A stretch of 64,000 nt of DNA from Tetracentron sinense (taxonomy: Eukaryota; Streptophyta; Magnoliopsida; Trochodendrales; Trochodendraceae). Where the stretch lies: NCBI GenBank assembly GCA_015143295.1, contig CM026570.1:21459250-21523249 (forward strand), given 5' to 3'. A program made the position numbers and the translations under genes. The notes beneath the pieces were generated by a model, which saw only the letters and a list, made by a program, of their open reading frames with translations, was not told the DNA's origin and searched no databases. Shown here in pieces: positions 45,342 through 55,095 of the stretch; position 1 is the stretch's first letter; each line of letters opens with the position of its first letter.

Positions 45342-46509
45342 TGTGATAGGTGCATAATTATACATAATTAAGCACCTCAAATTATACATGTTAGTTCCTT
45401 TGAGCTCATTATGAAACTGTTTTACGGTACTTTGGTTTCTTTCTCTATTTTTGGTTCAAATAAAGAAAAATAGATAACACGACAGTGAATGGAACCTGAA
45501 AGCATAAAAAGTCACCACACATGAGAAAGAAAAAGGGAAAAGCAGAAGATCAGCAGAAACATTGTGAGATACGATCGTTCGTTGGATACCTACGAATGAT
45601 CGTAGATCAGCGTTTGTCTTGGATGTTGTGTGTATAAAAGAAAAAGGAAAGAAAAGCCCCAGAGGAGGACGGTTGGGATCGAAAAAAAGAAAAAAAGGAA
45701 AAAGTGGCTGAAAGAGGAAATTCAAGGGTGGAAACAATGGTCAAAGGTTCTTCTTCAACAACCACGGTGTTTATCACTTTTGGGATGTACTAACTTCACC
45801 CTCTAGGGTTTCAATGAAACCCTAGCTGAGTATTGTATTCTTGTTTTTAATTTTTTGTCTTTTCTTATAAACATTCAATTACATAATAAAGAGGGTTGCT
45901 TTGACAACCGAATTTAATGACACAATTATTCTCAATGGTGTTTTCCTAGTCTTAGGTTCAACTAAATTGAGTTTAAAATCAATCTAGGTTAGTTTTTGTG
46001 ATTCTAATCATAGATATTATGCAATAATGCTTAATGATTAAGTAACTAGATTTTAGGATGCTCTATACCTAAAGAAAATAAGTGATACCACAACCCTAGA
46101 TTAATGTAGATCACCTGTGTTGATCACAAATAGAGCATGCCTTAAATGTAATTACTTGAGATCTTTTTAGATCTGTTGAGTAGGGACTTGTAGTCGCTCT
46201 CAACCTTCATGTTTATGAGTTAATGACTTTAAATGAATACATGTGATGCAATATTAGTCTAGAGATGGATTCCTCTACCCTAGACTTCTCTTACATTTGC
46301 ACAAATCCTATGTAACTGATTTCTAGTTTAGATAATTTAGAGTAACTTAGTTTTAATTGAGATCAAACAAAAATCAACTCTTCAATCCTCAAGTTTAATT
46401 TGATTTAGAAAGGATAATAGTTAGACTAGCGCAATTCTTTGTGGTTTGACCCTTGCACCACTATTCTATGGGATTAACATCAATTGCAAGGTATATAATT
46501 GAGTGATCA
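45342..46509 (+). mobile_element. 3' LTR of the Athila element (~1168 bp)
   Basis: Begins TGTGATAGGTGC and ends GAGTGATCA. It carries the ACGATCGTTCGT / ACGAATGATCGT inverted pair (45571-45603) and TGTATAAAAG (45631-45640). It is homologous to the inverted LTR at 52293-53647. The right boundary is inferred from the CA ending and the change to Tat-like sequence. Confidence 0.75.
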
Positions 46510-47460
46510 GCGGATGATTGAAAGATTCAATGGTTTTTGCCTATATGGGTGCAAAATGACATTTTAAGCTCATGTTGAGGAGCGATGGGATTTTGCTGGT
46601 CTAAAATTGAACCGGGTTCAGACAAGGGTTTAGCTAGGTTTACCTAGGGTTTAACTAGGGTTTAACTAGGGGTAAGCTTGGGTTTAACTAGAGTTTAACT
46701 AGGGTTAATCTAGGGTATTCTTGGGTTTAACTAGGGTTAAGCTAGGGTTAATCTAGGGTTTAACTAGGGTTAATCTAGGGTTTAACTAGGGTTTGACTAT
46801 GGTTAATCTAGGATTTAACTAGGGTTTGACTAGGGTCAATCTAGGATTTAACTAGGGTTAAGATTAGTTTAACTAGGGTTTAACTAGGGTTTAACCAGGG
46901 TTAAGCTAGGGTTAATCTAAGTTTTAACTTTTAGACCGAGTTTTGGGCAGAAGTTTGACTAGGCAAGGCTAGTTTTGAATCGGGATTTAGGCAGAGGTTC
47001 GACTAGGCAAGGCTAGTTTTGAACTGGGATTTGGTTAGAAGTTTGACTAGGTGAGGCTAGTTTTGAACCGGGATTTGGGCAAAAGAATAACTTTTGAACA
47101 TTTTTTCATTTTAGTCATTTTTATGCTTTTAGGGCCAATTTAATCCCAAAAATAGTCAAAATTGAACAAAAATTTTTATAAAATTATTTGGAACAAAATG
47201 ATACCTTTTGAACATTTTTCAGGGGTATTTTGGTCAATTTCCACCATAGGGTCATTTTAGTCATTTTCTAGCTTCAGGGGCATTTTCCAGAAATTTGAGT
47301 ATGTGAAAATAGGGTTTAAAGAGAGATTTAAAAAGTGTTTTTGAAAGGTTTTAATGTGTAAAAAAAAGTAAAAGGGGTGCAAAATTGGGGTGTTTACACA
47401 TCTCATTTTGATGATGCCCAATCTGATCTTCTCGGTTTGATGGTGCCCCATCTACAGTAC
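46510..47460 (-). mobile_element. Tat/Ogre-like LTR relic
   Basis: A diverged, incomplete relative of the element E LTRs. It has TTTTAAGCTCATGTTGAGGAG (near 46561), an independently expanded GGGTTTAACTAGGG array (46630-46930), GGGCAGAAGTTTGACTAGGC repeats and the GCAAAATTGGGGTGTTTACA end at 47399. The next ~60 bases (TTGATGATGCCCAATCTGATC) resemble element E internal sequence near 37520, so a little internal sequence is attached. It is older than element E. Confidence 0.75.
46630..46930 (-). repeat. GGGTTTAACTA tandem array in LTR relic
   Basis: About twenty-five units of 10-12 bp (GGGTTTAACTA, GGGTTAATCTA). The dominant unit differs from that of element E, showing separate amplification. 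Confidence 0.8.
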
Positions 47461-48149
47461 TCAAAAGAACTGGAGTAAGAAGAATGGTAAACACTAATAG
47501 AGAGAAGATACATATAGGAGGAGAGAGCGTGCGTTGGGAGGTTACAGGGCAGATGGGTTCCCTAATTTTAGTATGAAGGTTTGGGGATAAATTGGATTCG
47601 AACAGTTACTGAGAGAGAATAATGTGAGAGAGGAGGTTACGGAGAGAGAAGGTGTGGTGTTCGTTACTGTTTACACAATTTGGAAATGGAAACGTATCAC
47701 TTGCAAGGGAGAGTTGAATAATTGAGGTTCTGAAACCTAATAAAAACAGAGTGATCCCATTTATTGATTTTTGTAACACAATATGTAACTGGCAAACCGA
47801 AAGAAAAAAAAAAGAATTGTAACCGAAACAATTTAGAGCAATGAGGGAAAGTCGAAGAGAGGAATAAAGGTGGTCCCACTATTTTGCTTGGTGATTGCTG
47901 ACTTGGCCTCACGAATGAAGAAAATGCTTACTTGGCATCAAGAGAGATACATACGTGGCTTCAAGATAAAGGCTTTCACTGTGTCTTATAATAGTAGATA
48001 GATATTCCAAACAGATTTTCGTACAACATTTCAAGTTTTTATATTATTTAAAACCACCATCCTAAGGTACACAACAGAGGTTGTAATTTCACACCCCACC
48101 CTCTGCTATGATCAGCTCTTACTGGACCTTTCCCAATTCCTTCAACTTG
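47461..48149. other. Unassigned DNA with a possible Helitron end
   Basis: I see no gene. At 47975-48000 the sequence reads, on the minus strand, TCTATCTACTATTATAAGAC, similar to the 5' ends of plant Helitrons (TC start followed by an AT-rich CTATTATAAGA run). A CTRR-type 3' end could not be fixed. Confidence 0.35.
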
Positions 48150-48660
48150 CACTACAAAATTCAAGATTAATAGCGGTCATTCAAAACCATCACTGAAATT
48201 CCTAAAACCGCCGTTAATTCATATAACGGTGGTTTAACGGACCGCCGTTAAATATTTTGTCGGGGGAGGTTTTTACGATGGTTTTAATAACCGCCACTAA
48301 AGATAAGTTTTTTGGCAGCGATTTTTTATGCCTTTAACGATGGATAATAAAGGGCAATTACGTCAATCTCAGTTTAGATTTAATGGCGGTTTTACACCAC
48401 CACTATATATTAAATAATTAGAGGTGGTTAAAACCGTTGTTGGTACTCTATATATATAATAAAATATATAACCTATAGCGTCGGTTTAAAACCGCCGTCC
48501 GTTTAAAACTGTCGCTATATAGTTAATATATTAGCGGTGGTTGCAAACCGCCATTGATACTCTATAAATATAGTATTATTTATTACTTTTAGTGGCAGTT
48601 CATAACCGCCTCTGATATTTAGAAATAAAAATATAATAATTTATTTTTATTGAAATATAT
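48150..48660 (+). mobile_element. CACTA-type DNA transposon terminus with subterminal repeats
   Basis: Begins CACTACAAAATTC. About 500 bp follow with many direct and inverted copies of AACCGCCGTT / AACGGTGGTT / TTAGCGGTGGTT, the subterminal-repeat pattern of plant CACTA (En/Spm-like) transposons, where the transposase binds. The preceding TTG (48147-48149) could be half of a 3-bp TSD. I could not find a convincing matching terminus, and no transposase is visible, so this is a non-autonomous or truncated copy. Confidence 0.55.
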
Positions 48661-49189
48661 AGTTTTTACCTATATTTTTTGTACATTTGAGCAATATAAA
48701 ATACATTCAAATTATCCACATAATTCTAATTAAAAAAGATAAATCCATCAATATCATAATACTAGTTTAAAGTGTAATAATTACAATATGCAAGCCCATA
48801 ACAATGTCTCAAAAGTGAAAGAGATAAAATATCCTACATAAAAATGTCTCAAAAGTAAAAGAAAGAATATATCCTAAGGTTATCTAGCAGCTCCCTCCTA
48901 TTGGGTCCCTTCGGCAGCTCCGAAACCCGATAAATGTGTGTTGCAGACTCCCTCCTACAAAAACAAGAAAATGAAATCAAAATGATAAAATTTAAGGATT
49001 TCAGCACTAATATGCAAATAAAACAAAATAATATCTGATTTTTCATGCTTATTGCGTTTAACACATAAAAGTCTAGTTCATTGCCCTAAACCAACAAGTG
49101 CACACAAAATCTAAACCGCAGCTCTAATTTTGATGCCATTTCTTCCAACATGTGTATTTTAATCCAACCTAAGCATGAGAAGTCATTTA
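48661..49189. other. AT-rich unassigned DNA, possibly interior of the CACTA element
   Basis: A G/C-richer island at 48885-48960 (CAGCTCCCTCCTATTGGGTC, CTTCGGCAGCTCCG) stands out from AT-rich surroundings and may be a small exon-like remnant. A duplicated ATGTCTCAAAAGT...AAAGA segment lies at about 48805 and 48843. No gene recognised. Confidence 0.4.
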
Positions 49190-50600
49190 TATGGAATTCA
49201 AGGCCGTTTTCCCGATTTGGGCACCGAGAGGCTCAGAATCTATACTTAGAAACAATCGTTTGACCAATACATACAAGCGTACACAAAATCCAAATCGGGG
49301 CTCGAATTTTGATGTTGTTTCTTCAAACACGTGTACTTCGACCCAACCTAAGTGTGAGAAGTTGTTTGGATGGAATCTGAGGCCGTTTTCCTGATTTGGA
49401 CACCGAGAGGCCCATAATCCATACTTAGAAACTATCGTTTGGCCTAAACCTACAAGCGCACATAAAATCCAAACTGGGCTCGAATTTTGATGTCGTTTCT
49501 TTCAACGCATGTATTTCGACCCTAAGTGTGAGAATTCATTTAGATGAAATCATTTGCCCGATTTGGGCATCGAGAGCCCGGAATCCATACTTAGAAACTG
49601 TCGTTTGGCCTAAACCTACAAGCGCGCACAAAATTCAAACCAGGGCTTGGATTTTCATGCCATTTCATCCAACAAGTATATTTCCACCCAACCTAAGTAT
49701 GAGAAGTCGTTTGGATGGAATCCGAGGCTGTTTGGGCACCAAGAGGCCCGGAATCCATACTTAGAAACTATCGTTTGGCCTAAATCTACAAGCGCGCACA
49801 AAATTCAAACTGGGGCTCAAATTTTGATGATGTTTCTTCCAACGCGTGTATTTCGAACCCACCTAAGTGTGAGAATTCATTTGGATGGAATCGGAGGCCG
49901 TTTGCCTGATTTCGGCACCGATAGGCCCGTAATCCATACTTACAAACTATCATTTGACCTAAACCTACAAGCGTGCACAAAATCCAAACTGGGGCTCAAA
50001 TTTTGATGTTGTTTCTTTCAACGCGTGTATTTCGATCCAACCTAAGTTTGAGAATTCGTTTGGATGGAATTAGAGGCCGTTTGCCCGATTTGGGCACCGA
50101 GAGGCCCGATATCGATATTAGAAACTATCGTTTAACCTAAACCTACAAGCGCGCACAGAATCCAAACTGGGGCTTAGATTTTGAGGTTGTTTCTTCCAAT
50201 GTGTGTACTTCGACCCAACCTAAGTGTGAGAATTCGTTCGGATGAAATCCGAGGCCGTTTGTCCGATTTGGGCACCGAGAGGCCCAAATCCATACTTAGA
50301 AACTATCATTTGGCCTAAACATACAAGCGTGCACAAAATTTAAATTGGGGTTTGGATTTTGATGCCGTTTCTTCCAACGCATGTATTTTGACCTAACCTA
50401 AGGTTGAGAATTCGTTTGGATGGAATCCGAGGCCGTTTGCCCGATTTGGGCACCGAGAGGCCCGCTATCCATACTTGGAAACTATCGTTTGACCTAAACC
50501 TACAAGTGCACACAAAATCTAAATCGAGTCTCAGATTTTGATGTCGTTTCTTCGAACGCGCTTATTTCGACCCAATTTGGGTACCGAGGAGCCCGAAATC
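49190..50600 (+). repeat. ~178-bp tandem repeat, about eight units
   Basis: Units start with GAGGCCGTTTGCCCGATTTG near 49200, 49380, 49550, 49725, 49895, 50070, 50250 and 50429. They share GGCACCGAGAGGCCCGGAAT, ACTTAGAAACTATCGTTTGG, CCTACAAGCGCGCACAAAAT, TTCCAACGCGTGTATTTCGA and TGTGAGAATTCGTTTGGATG. Divergence between units is moderate (by eye 5-15%). Frames of 60-120 residues crossing it are incidental. Confidence 0.88.
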
Positions 50601-51427
50601 CCTCGATCAGAAAAGTTATGAAAAGTTACGATTTACCTTTTCTTTTATTCCATCTATTTTTGCCCTATTTCAATGCAAGAAAAAAACACCTACTAATGGT
50701 ATCTTGATAAAGGCATAGAGCGGATCCTTTCTTTCACTTTTTTTTAGAACTCCTCTTATTCTAAAAGAAAGAGTTTCAGGACCTATGACTTAAAATCATA
50801 GATGGATATTGAGCGAAGCACAATCTAACTTCTTTAGTGAAGTCATGATTCAAACTATCACACTTGTGTTTCTAACATTGTAGATTTGTAGACAGAAAAG
50901 AGATAATTCATGTATCTGAATAAAAAAGAAATTTATCTTCTTGTTGAATATTTGGCCAATAACCCTTTCGTTACAGTAATGAAATGTAAAATAAATGAGA
51001 TAATACCAACTCTTACAATATTTCTAAGAACTCTATAAAGTATAAACTACTCTTTTTTTTAGTTGAATAAAGTATAAACTACTTGGCAGACCTCTTAGTA
51101 ACCGACCCCTCAAATCCATTACGAATAATCTTTTCTATTTTCCTAAAACAACAGACTCACCCTACTCTACCAAGCCTCTCTCCAAGTCATCTGTAACTTT
51201 TCCTCTCTTTGCAGCATTAACTTTTTTATTTTATTTTATTATCTTCTTTAATAGGTTTTCCACTTCCGTTCTTCTTATGGCTGTTATTTTGAGTAGTGCA
51301 TAGTAGGTTAGGATTCTTCGGGGAGTTCCAGATCTCAGATAAGGTGAGTGCAGCCCCTATTCATCGAGGTAAGCATAATTTCTCTCATTATTACTGTTTC
51401 TTTTTGTACATACATCAACCAAAAAAA
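50601..51427. other. Unassigned DNA
   Basis: No gene, array or element end that I can support. There is a short inverted repeat CCTATGACTTAAAATCATAG near 50781 and some T-rich runs. Confidence 0.5.
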
Positions 51428-51978
51428 TGTGAGATTTTGGCTCGATCTTGAGTGGGCGATTGATCGACCAAAGAGTAACCGATCGATCGGTGGCCTTGGG
51501 TGATCGATCGGCCACTGACCGATCGGTGGAAGATGTTTTGGTTTCCGAAAAATTCCTTAATTTCAGTTTTAGAGAGTTTTATGTTTTCGGAAACTCCTAT
51601 TTCGGTAGGGTTTCGTTTCCCCCTTGTTTTGTGTCTCTTTTGGGCTATAAAAAATAGGCTTGGGGGTTAGGGTTTGTAAGCTAATGCAAAAGGCATAAGA
51701 GAGTAAGGTTGCATAGTTAGGGTTTGGGTTGAGAGAACTAGAAGACTTGTGTGAGAGAGAACATTGTGGGCTTTCCTTGGGTTTGATCTTTGTTGTGGGT
51801 TCTTCTCTTCACTTTTGTATTCTTCTCTTGGATTAGTGAAGAAATTTTTGTGCTTTGATTAAGGGCGTAGGCATTTAGGCCGAACCATGTAAATCTTGCT
51901 TTGTGGTGTGTTTTTCTTGTTTGCTATATTTATTTTTCCATTGTCGTTGATTCTATCCTAAGAGGTTTTTGCACAACA
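51428..51978 (+). mobile_element. 5' LTR of Tork-like fragment (551 bp)
   Basis: TGTGAGATTTTG...TTGCACAACA. Palindromes ACCGATCGATCGGT (51478-51491), GTGATCGATCGGCCAC (51500-51515) and ACCGATCGGT (51518-51527) lie upstream of CTATAAAAAA (51645-51654). Confidence 0.72.
51478..51527 (+). promoter_or_regulatory. CGATCG palindrome cluster in Tork-like LTR
   Basis: Three palindromic CGATCG-core sites in 50 bp, about 120 bp upstream of the TATA box. The first site is identical to the Sirevirus palindrome although the LTRs are otherwise unrelated. Confidence 0.6.
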
Positions 51979-52005
51979 AATTGATATTAGAGCAATAGGT
52001 CTAGA

Positions 52006-52292
52006 ATGGCGACAAAGACTGGGAGTTCTAGATTCAAAGTGAAGAAATTCGATGGAAGTAAAAACTTCGGGTTATGGCAAATAAAGGTTCGTGACTTATT
52101 GATCCAACAAGGCTTGCACAAAACATTGAAAGGAATGGATAAGAAGCCTGAAAATCAGAAGGAAGAAGATTGGGAGAACTTCAATTTGAAGGCGATGAGT
52201 ATGATTCGGTTATGCTTAGCAGATGAGGTATTATACAACATTCTCGAAGAGGAGATGACTTCAGGACTTTTGTTGAAGTTAGAGAGCCTCTA
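52006..52292 (+). CDS. gag: Tork/Tnt1-like gag, N-terminal fragment
   Basis: Starts MATKTGSSRFKVKKFDGSKN and continues with FGLWQIKVRDLLIQQGLHK, KEEDWENFNLKAMSMIRLCL and DEVLYNILEEE. This is the UBN2-type gag domain of Tork/Tnt1 copia elements. It is truncated by the following LTR and belongs to a fossil. Confidence 0.8.
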
Positions 52293-53875
52293 TGATTGTC
52301 AATTAAATAAACCTCGTAGTAGCTACAATTCCGTAGAATAGTGACTAGTTTGGGGTGTCAAACCACAGAGGACTGCGCTAGTTTCATTGCCTTTTTCTCA
52401 AGATTATTTCTAAGTCAATAGGTAACAAGATTGATTGATTTTAACCTAAGAATAGAAATTAAACTAACAAATTTTATTTTAACTAATTAAACTAAGAGTT
52501 TTTGGTTATATATCAGTGAGACAAGATCTAGGGCATTCGAATCCACCACTAGCTTCATAATTAAATCCACATATATTTATTCAGGGTTCTCAAGCAAAAC
52601 AATAAGGACGAGATCGACTACAAGTCTCAACTCATCAAAACAAGAATGATTCAAGGGATCAAACTCTAGGCATATCCTATCTTCGGTTAGCACAAGTGAT
52701 ACACATTAAACTAGGGTTGTGACATCACTCTTCTTCCCTAGGCATACAATATCATATAATTTAATTCATCGACAATGAAAACCATTGCATAAAATTCATA
52801 CCAACAGTCACAAAAATAAGATATGAATGAATTCAATCTCAGCACAATAAAACCTAAGACAAGGATAAGATCATATTGAAACTAAGCATAAACTCAAATA
52901 ATTGGTTGAAGAACAATCCTCTCATTATCCAATCATTGTTTATACAAGAAAGAAAACCTAAATAAAATAGAAGTGACACAATTACTTGGCTAAGGTTTCA
53001 TCTAAATCTTAGAAAAAGAAGTTAGTTCATAGCGAGAGCAAGGAACACAACTTTCGATGAAGAACACGAAGAATGTGAGCAATCCATCATCCAACCTTCA
53101 CAGATCTCCAAAGCCTTCTTCCTTCAAATCGTCAAAATTCAGAACCTTTTGCATGGTAGGAGGCTTTCTTTTTTATAGAGAGAGAGTCTTCATAAAGTAT
53201 AGCTTTATAAACATCCAAAGCAAGCTCAAAAATCCAATTTTTGCACTTTCCAACATAACCAAAATGGTGACCTCTGATTGATCGGCCAAAATGGCATTGA
53301 TTGATCGGTGGGTTTGGAATTTTACCAAATTTCTTTGACAGAAGTTGTTGAGCTTTTCGATCCGGTCGATTTGATATATTATGGGCCTAAATTGGAGCTA
53401 CACAGTCAAGGAGTTATGCCCCGTACACCGAACAAGGGTTGATTTACATTTCTAACTTCTCTTTAGCTCGAATCTTTGCCCGATAACGATCCACACGAAA
53501 CTTAAAGTTTATAAATTATCATTTTAGTCTTCAACAATAAACACACCCAAGTGAAGTATCGTAGTGGATAAATGAGCTCAAATGGATTAACAAATGCAGT
53601 TTAAGGTGCATAAATGTGTAACAATTAGCAAATTAGCACCGATCACAACTCCAAACTTACATATTGCTAGTCCTTGAGCAATAGAAATAAAACTAAGCTA
53701 AGCTAAACTACATCCCCTTTCATGGGATCAACGATTGCATTTATAATATGCAACAAGCCTTTTTAACCTCTAGGTGGCCCTAGTGGATGAGTAAAGTCTC
53801 ATGAGGGTTTACTAGTGACGATAGCCACAAACATCAGTATTTCCCTGTAACTCTGCACATATGCTCAAGTATGAC
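52293..53875 (-). mobile_element. Athila-type element fragment: LTR plus part of the 3' region
   Basis: An inverted Athila LTR (about 52293-53647) is followed, on the element's inner side, by the inverted polypurine-like tract and 3' region (53648-53875; CTAGTCCTTGAGCAA, CCTAGTGGATGAGTAAAGTC). It is homologous to 45180-46509 but clearly a different copy. The left boundary is inferred from homology (TG at 52293, five-base flank CTCTA). It is cut at 53876 by a gypsy LTR start. Confidence 0.7.
53170..53311 (-). promoter_or_regulatory. TTGATCGG repeats and TATA in inverted Athila LTR
   Basis: Two GATTGATCGG copies (53276 and 53299) lie ~100 bp upstream, in minus sense, of CTATAAAAAAG (53168-53178). 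They are half-palindromic rather than fully palindromic. Confidence 0.4.
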
Positions 53876-54031
53876 TGTAGAGACCCATGTCTTTTTCATG
53901 TTTTTATTACAAGTATTAGGGGTATTATAGTCCTTGTGATGTTTTAATGTTTATGTATTTATATCTAAGTGGTGTAGTGTGAATAAGGCTTTATCAAACT
54001 TGTAAACGGAGGGATGTCATAACACACCCTG
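53876..54031 (+). mobile_element. Start of a gypsy LTR (truncated)
   Basis: Begins TGTAGAGACCCATGTC after Athila sequence and is interrupted 156 bp in by another LTR start. It resembles the first bases of Tekay LTRs (TGTAGAGCCCC) but differs afterwards, so lineage is inferred. Confidence 0.4.
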
Positions 54032-54271
54032 TGTAGAGCCCCGGACCTTTTCACATTTAATGCATGACACTTTCGTTGCCATTTTACCTTTAAAGAGGTA
54101 TAATTAATAAATAAGGAAGAAATTGGAAATTCCAAAACGTCAGAAATGTTCCTTTTCGAAGTACGAACCCAACGCCAGTTGAATCGTCAAAATCGGACGA
54201 ACGAGTCAAAAGATATGGCCAAAACAGTCTGGACCTGCAGGCAATCGTAGCTCGGAAGGCACTAAGGACGT
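54032..54271 (+). mobile_element. Tekay LTR, first 240 bp
   Basis: TGTAGAGCCCCGGACC start, close to the LTR sequence of Tekay element D. It is cut by the insertion of Tekay element F at 54272. The remainder must lie right of the window. Confidence 0.82.
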
Positions 54272-54639
54272 TGTAGAACCCCAGACATTTTTATGCTTAA
54301 AACATGACACTTTCGTTGTCATTTTGCCTTTTAAGAGGTATAATTAATAAATAAGGAAGAAATTGGAAATTTCGAAACATCAGAAATGTTCCTTTTCGAA
54401 GTACGACCACAACGCAAGTTGAATCGTCAACATCGGATGAACGAGTCAAAAGATATGGCCAAAACAGTTTGAACCTATAGGCAAACGTAGCTCGGAAGGC
54501 ACTAAGGACGTGCTCTGACGTCGTACTCTGATAACGTAGCACAGACAACGTACTCTGATAACGTATACTGTGTGCATCCGTTGTACAGCTCACAACGGGC
54601 ACGTTGTACAACTCACCACGGGCACACTGTACATAAGAC

Positions 54640-55095
54640 AACGGACAACGTGTTCAGCACTGTCCACAACAGACAACGTGTTTGGCACTATTCACAGCTC
54701 AACGAGCTCAGCACTATGCACAACACAACGGACAACGTGTTCAGCACTGTCCACAACGGACAACGTGTTTGGCACTGTTCATAGCTCAACGAGCTCAGCA
54801 CTATGCACAACACAACGGACAACGTGTTTGGCACTGTTCACAGCTCAACGAGCTCAGCACTATGCACAACACAACGGACCACGAGTTGACACTGTTCACA
54901 GCACCACGAGTTGGCACTGTTCACAGCACCACGAGTTGGCACTGTTCACAGCACCACGAGTTGGCACTGTTCACAGCACCACGAGTTGCCACTGTTCACA
55001 GCACCACGAGTTGACACTGTTCACAGCACCACGAGTTGACACTGTTCACAGCACCACGAGTTGGCACTGTTCACAGCACAACGAGTTTGACACTC
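54640..55095 (+). repeat. 25-bp and ~60-bp tandem array in Tekay F LTR
   Basis: First come three or four ~60-bp units (GGACAACGTGTTTGGCACTG, TTCACAGCTCAACGAGCTCA, GCACTATGCACAACACAAC). About nine 25-bp units of CCACGAGTTGGCACTGTTCA plus CAGCA follow. It is homologous to the 26-bp array of element D on the other strand but one base shorter per unit. Confidence 0.9.

Larger units (their letters stand above)
43206..46509 (+). mobile_element. Athila element, segment 3, with 3' LTR
   Basis: It begins with the second TACAT TSD and continues the env-like region. A long non-coding 3' region and the 3' LTR (45342-46509) follow. The partner 5' LTR lies left of the window. Confidence 0.82.
51428..52292 (+). 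mobile_element. Tork/Tnt1-like Ty1/copia fragment (5' end)
   Basis: A 5' LTR (51428-51978), a degenerate Met-type PBS (TTGATATTAGAGC, 51981-51993) and the first ~95 residues of gag. It is cut off where an inverted Athila LTR begins. The rest is not in the window. Confidence 0.75.

Noticed and set aside
46630-46930. Telomere-like GGGTTTA repeats
   Set aside because: The unit is GGGTTTAACTA or GGGTTAATCTA, not TTTAGGG, and it lies inside a Tat LTR at the same place as a related array in element E.
51280-51299. TATTTTGAGTAGTG as the right end of the CACTA element
   Set aside because: It does not match the inverted left end closely, and the following bases (CAT) do not match TTG.
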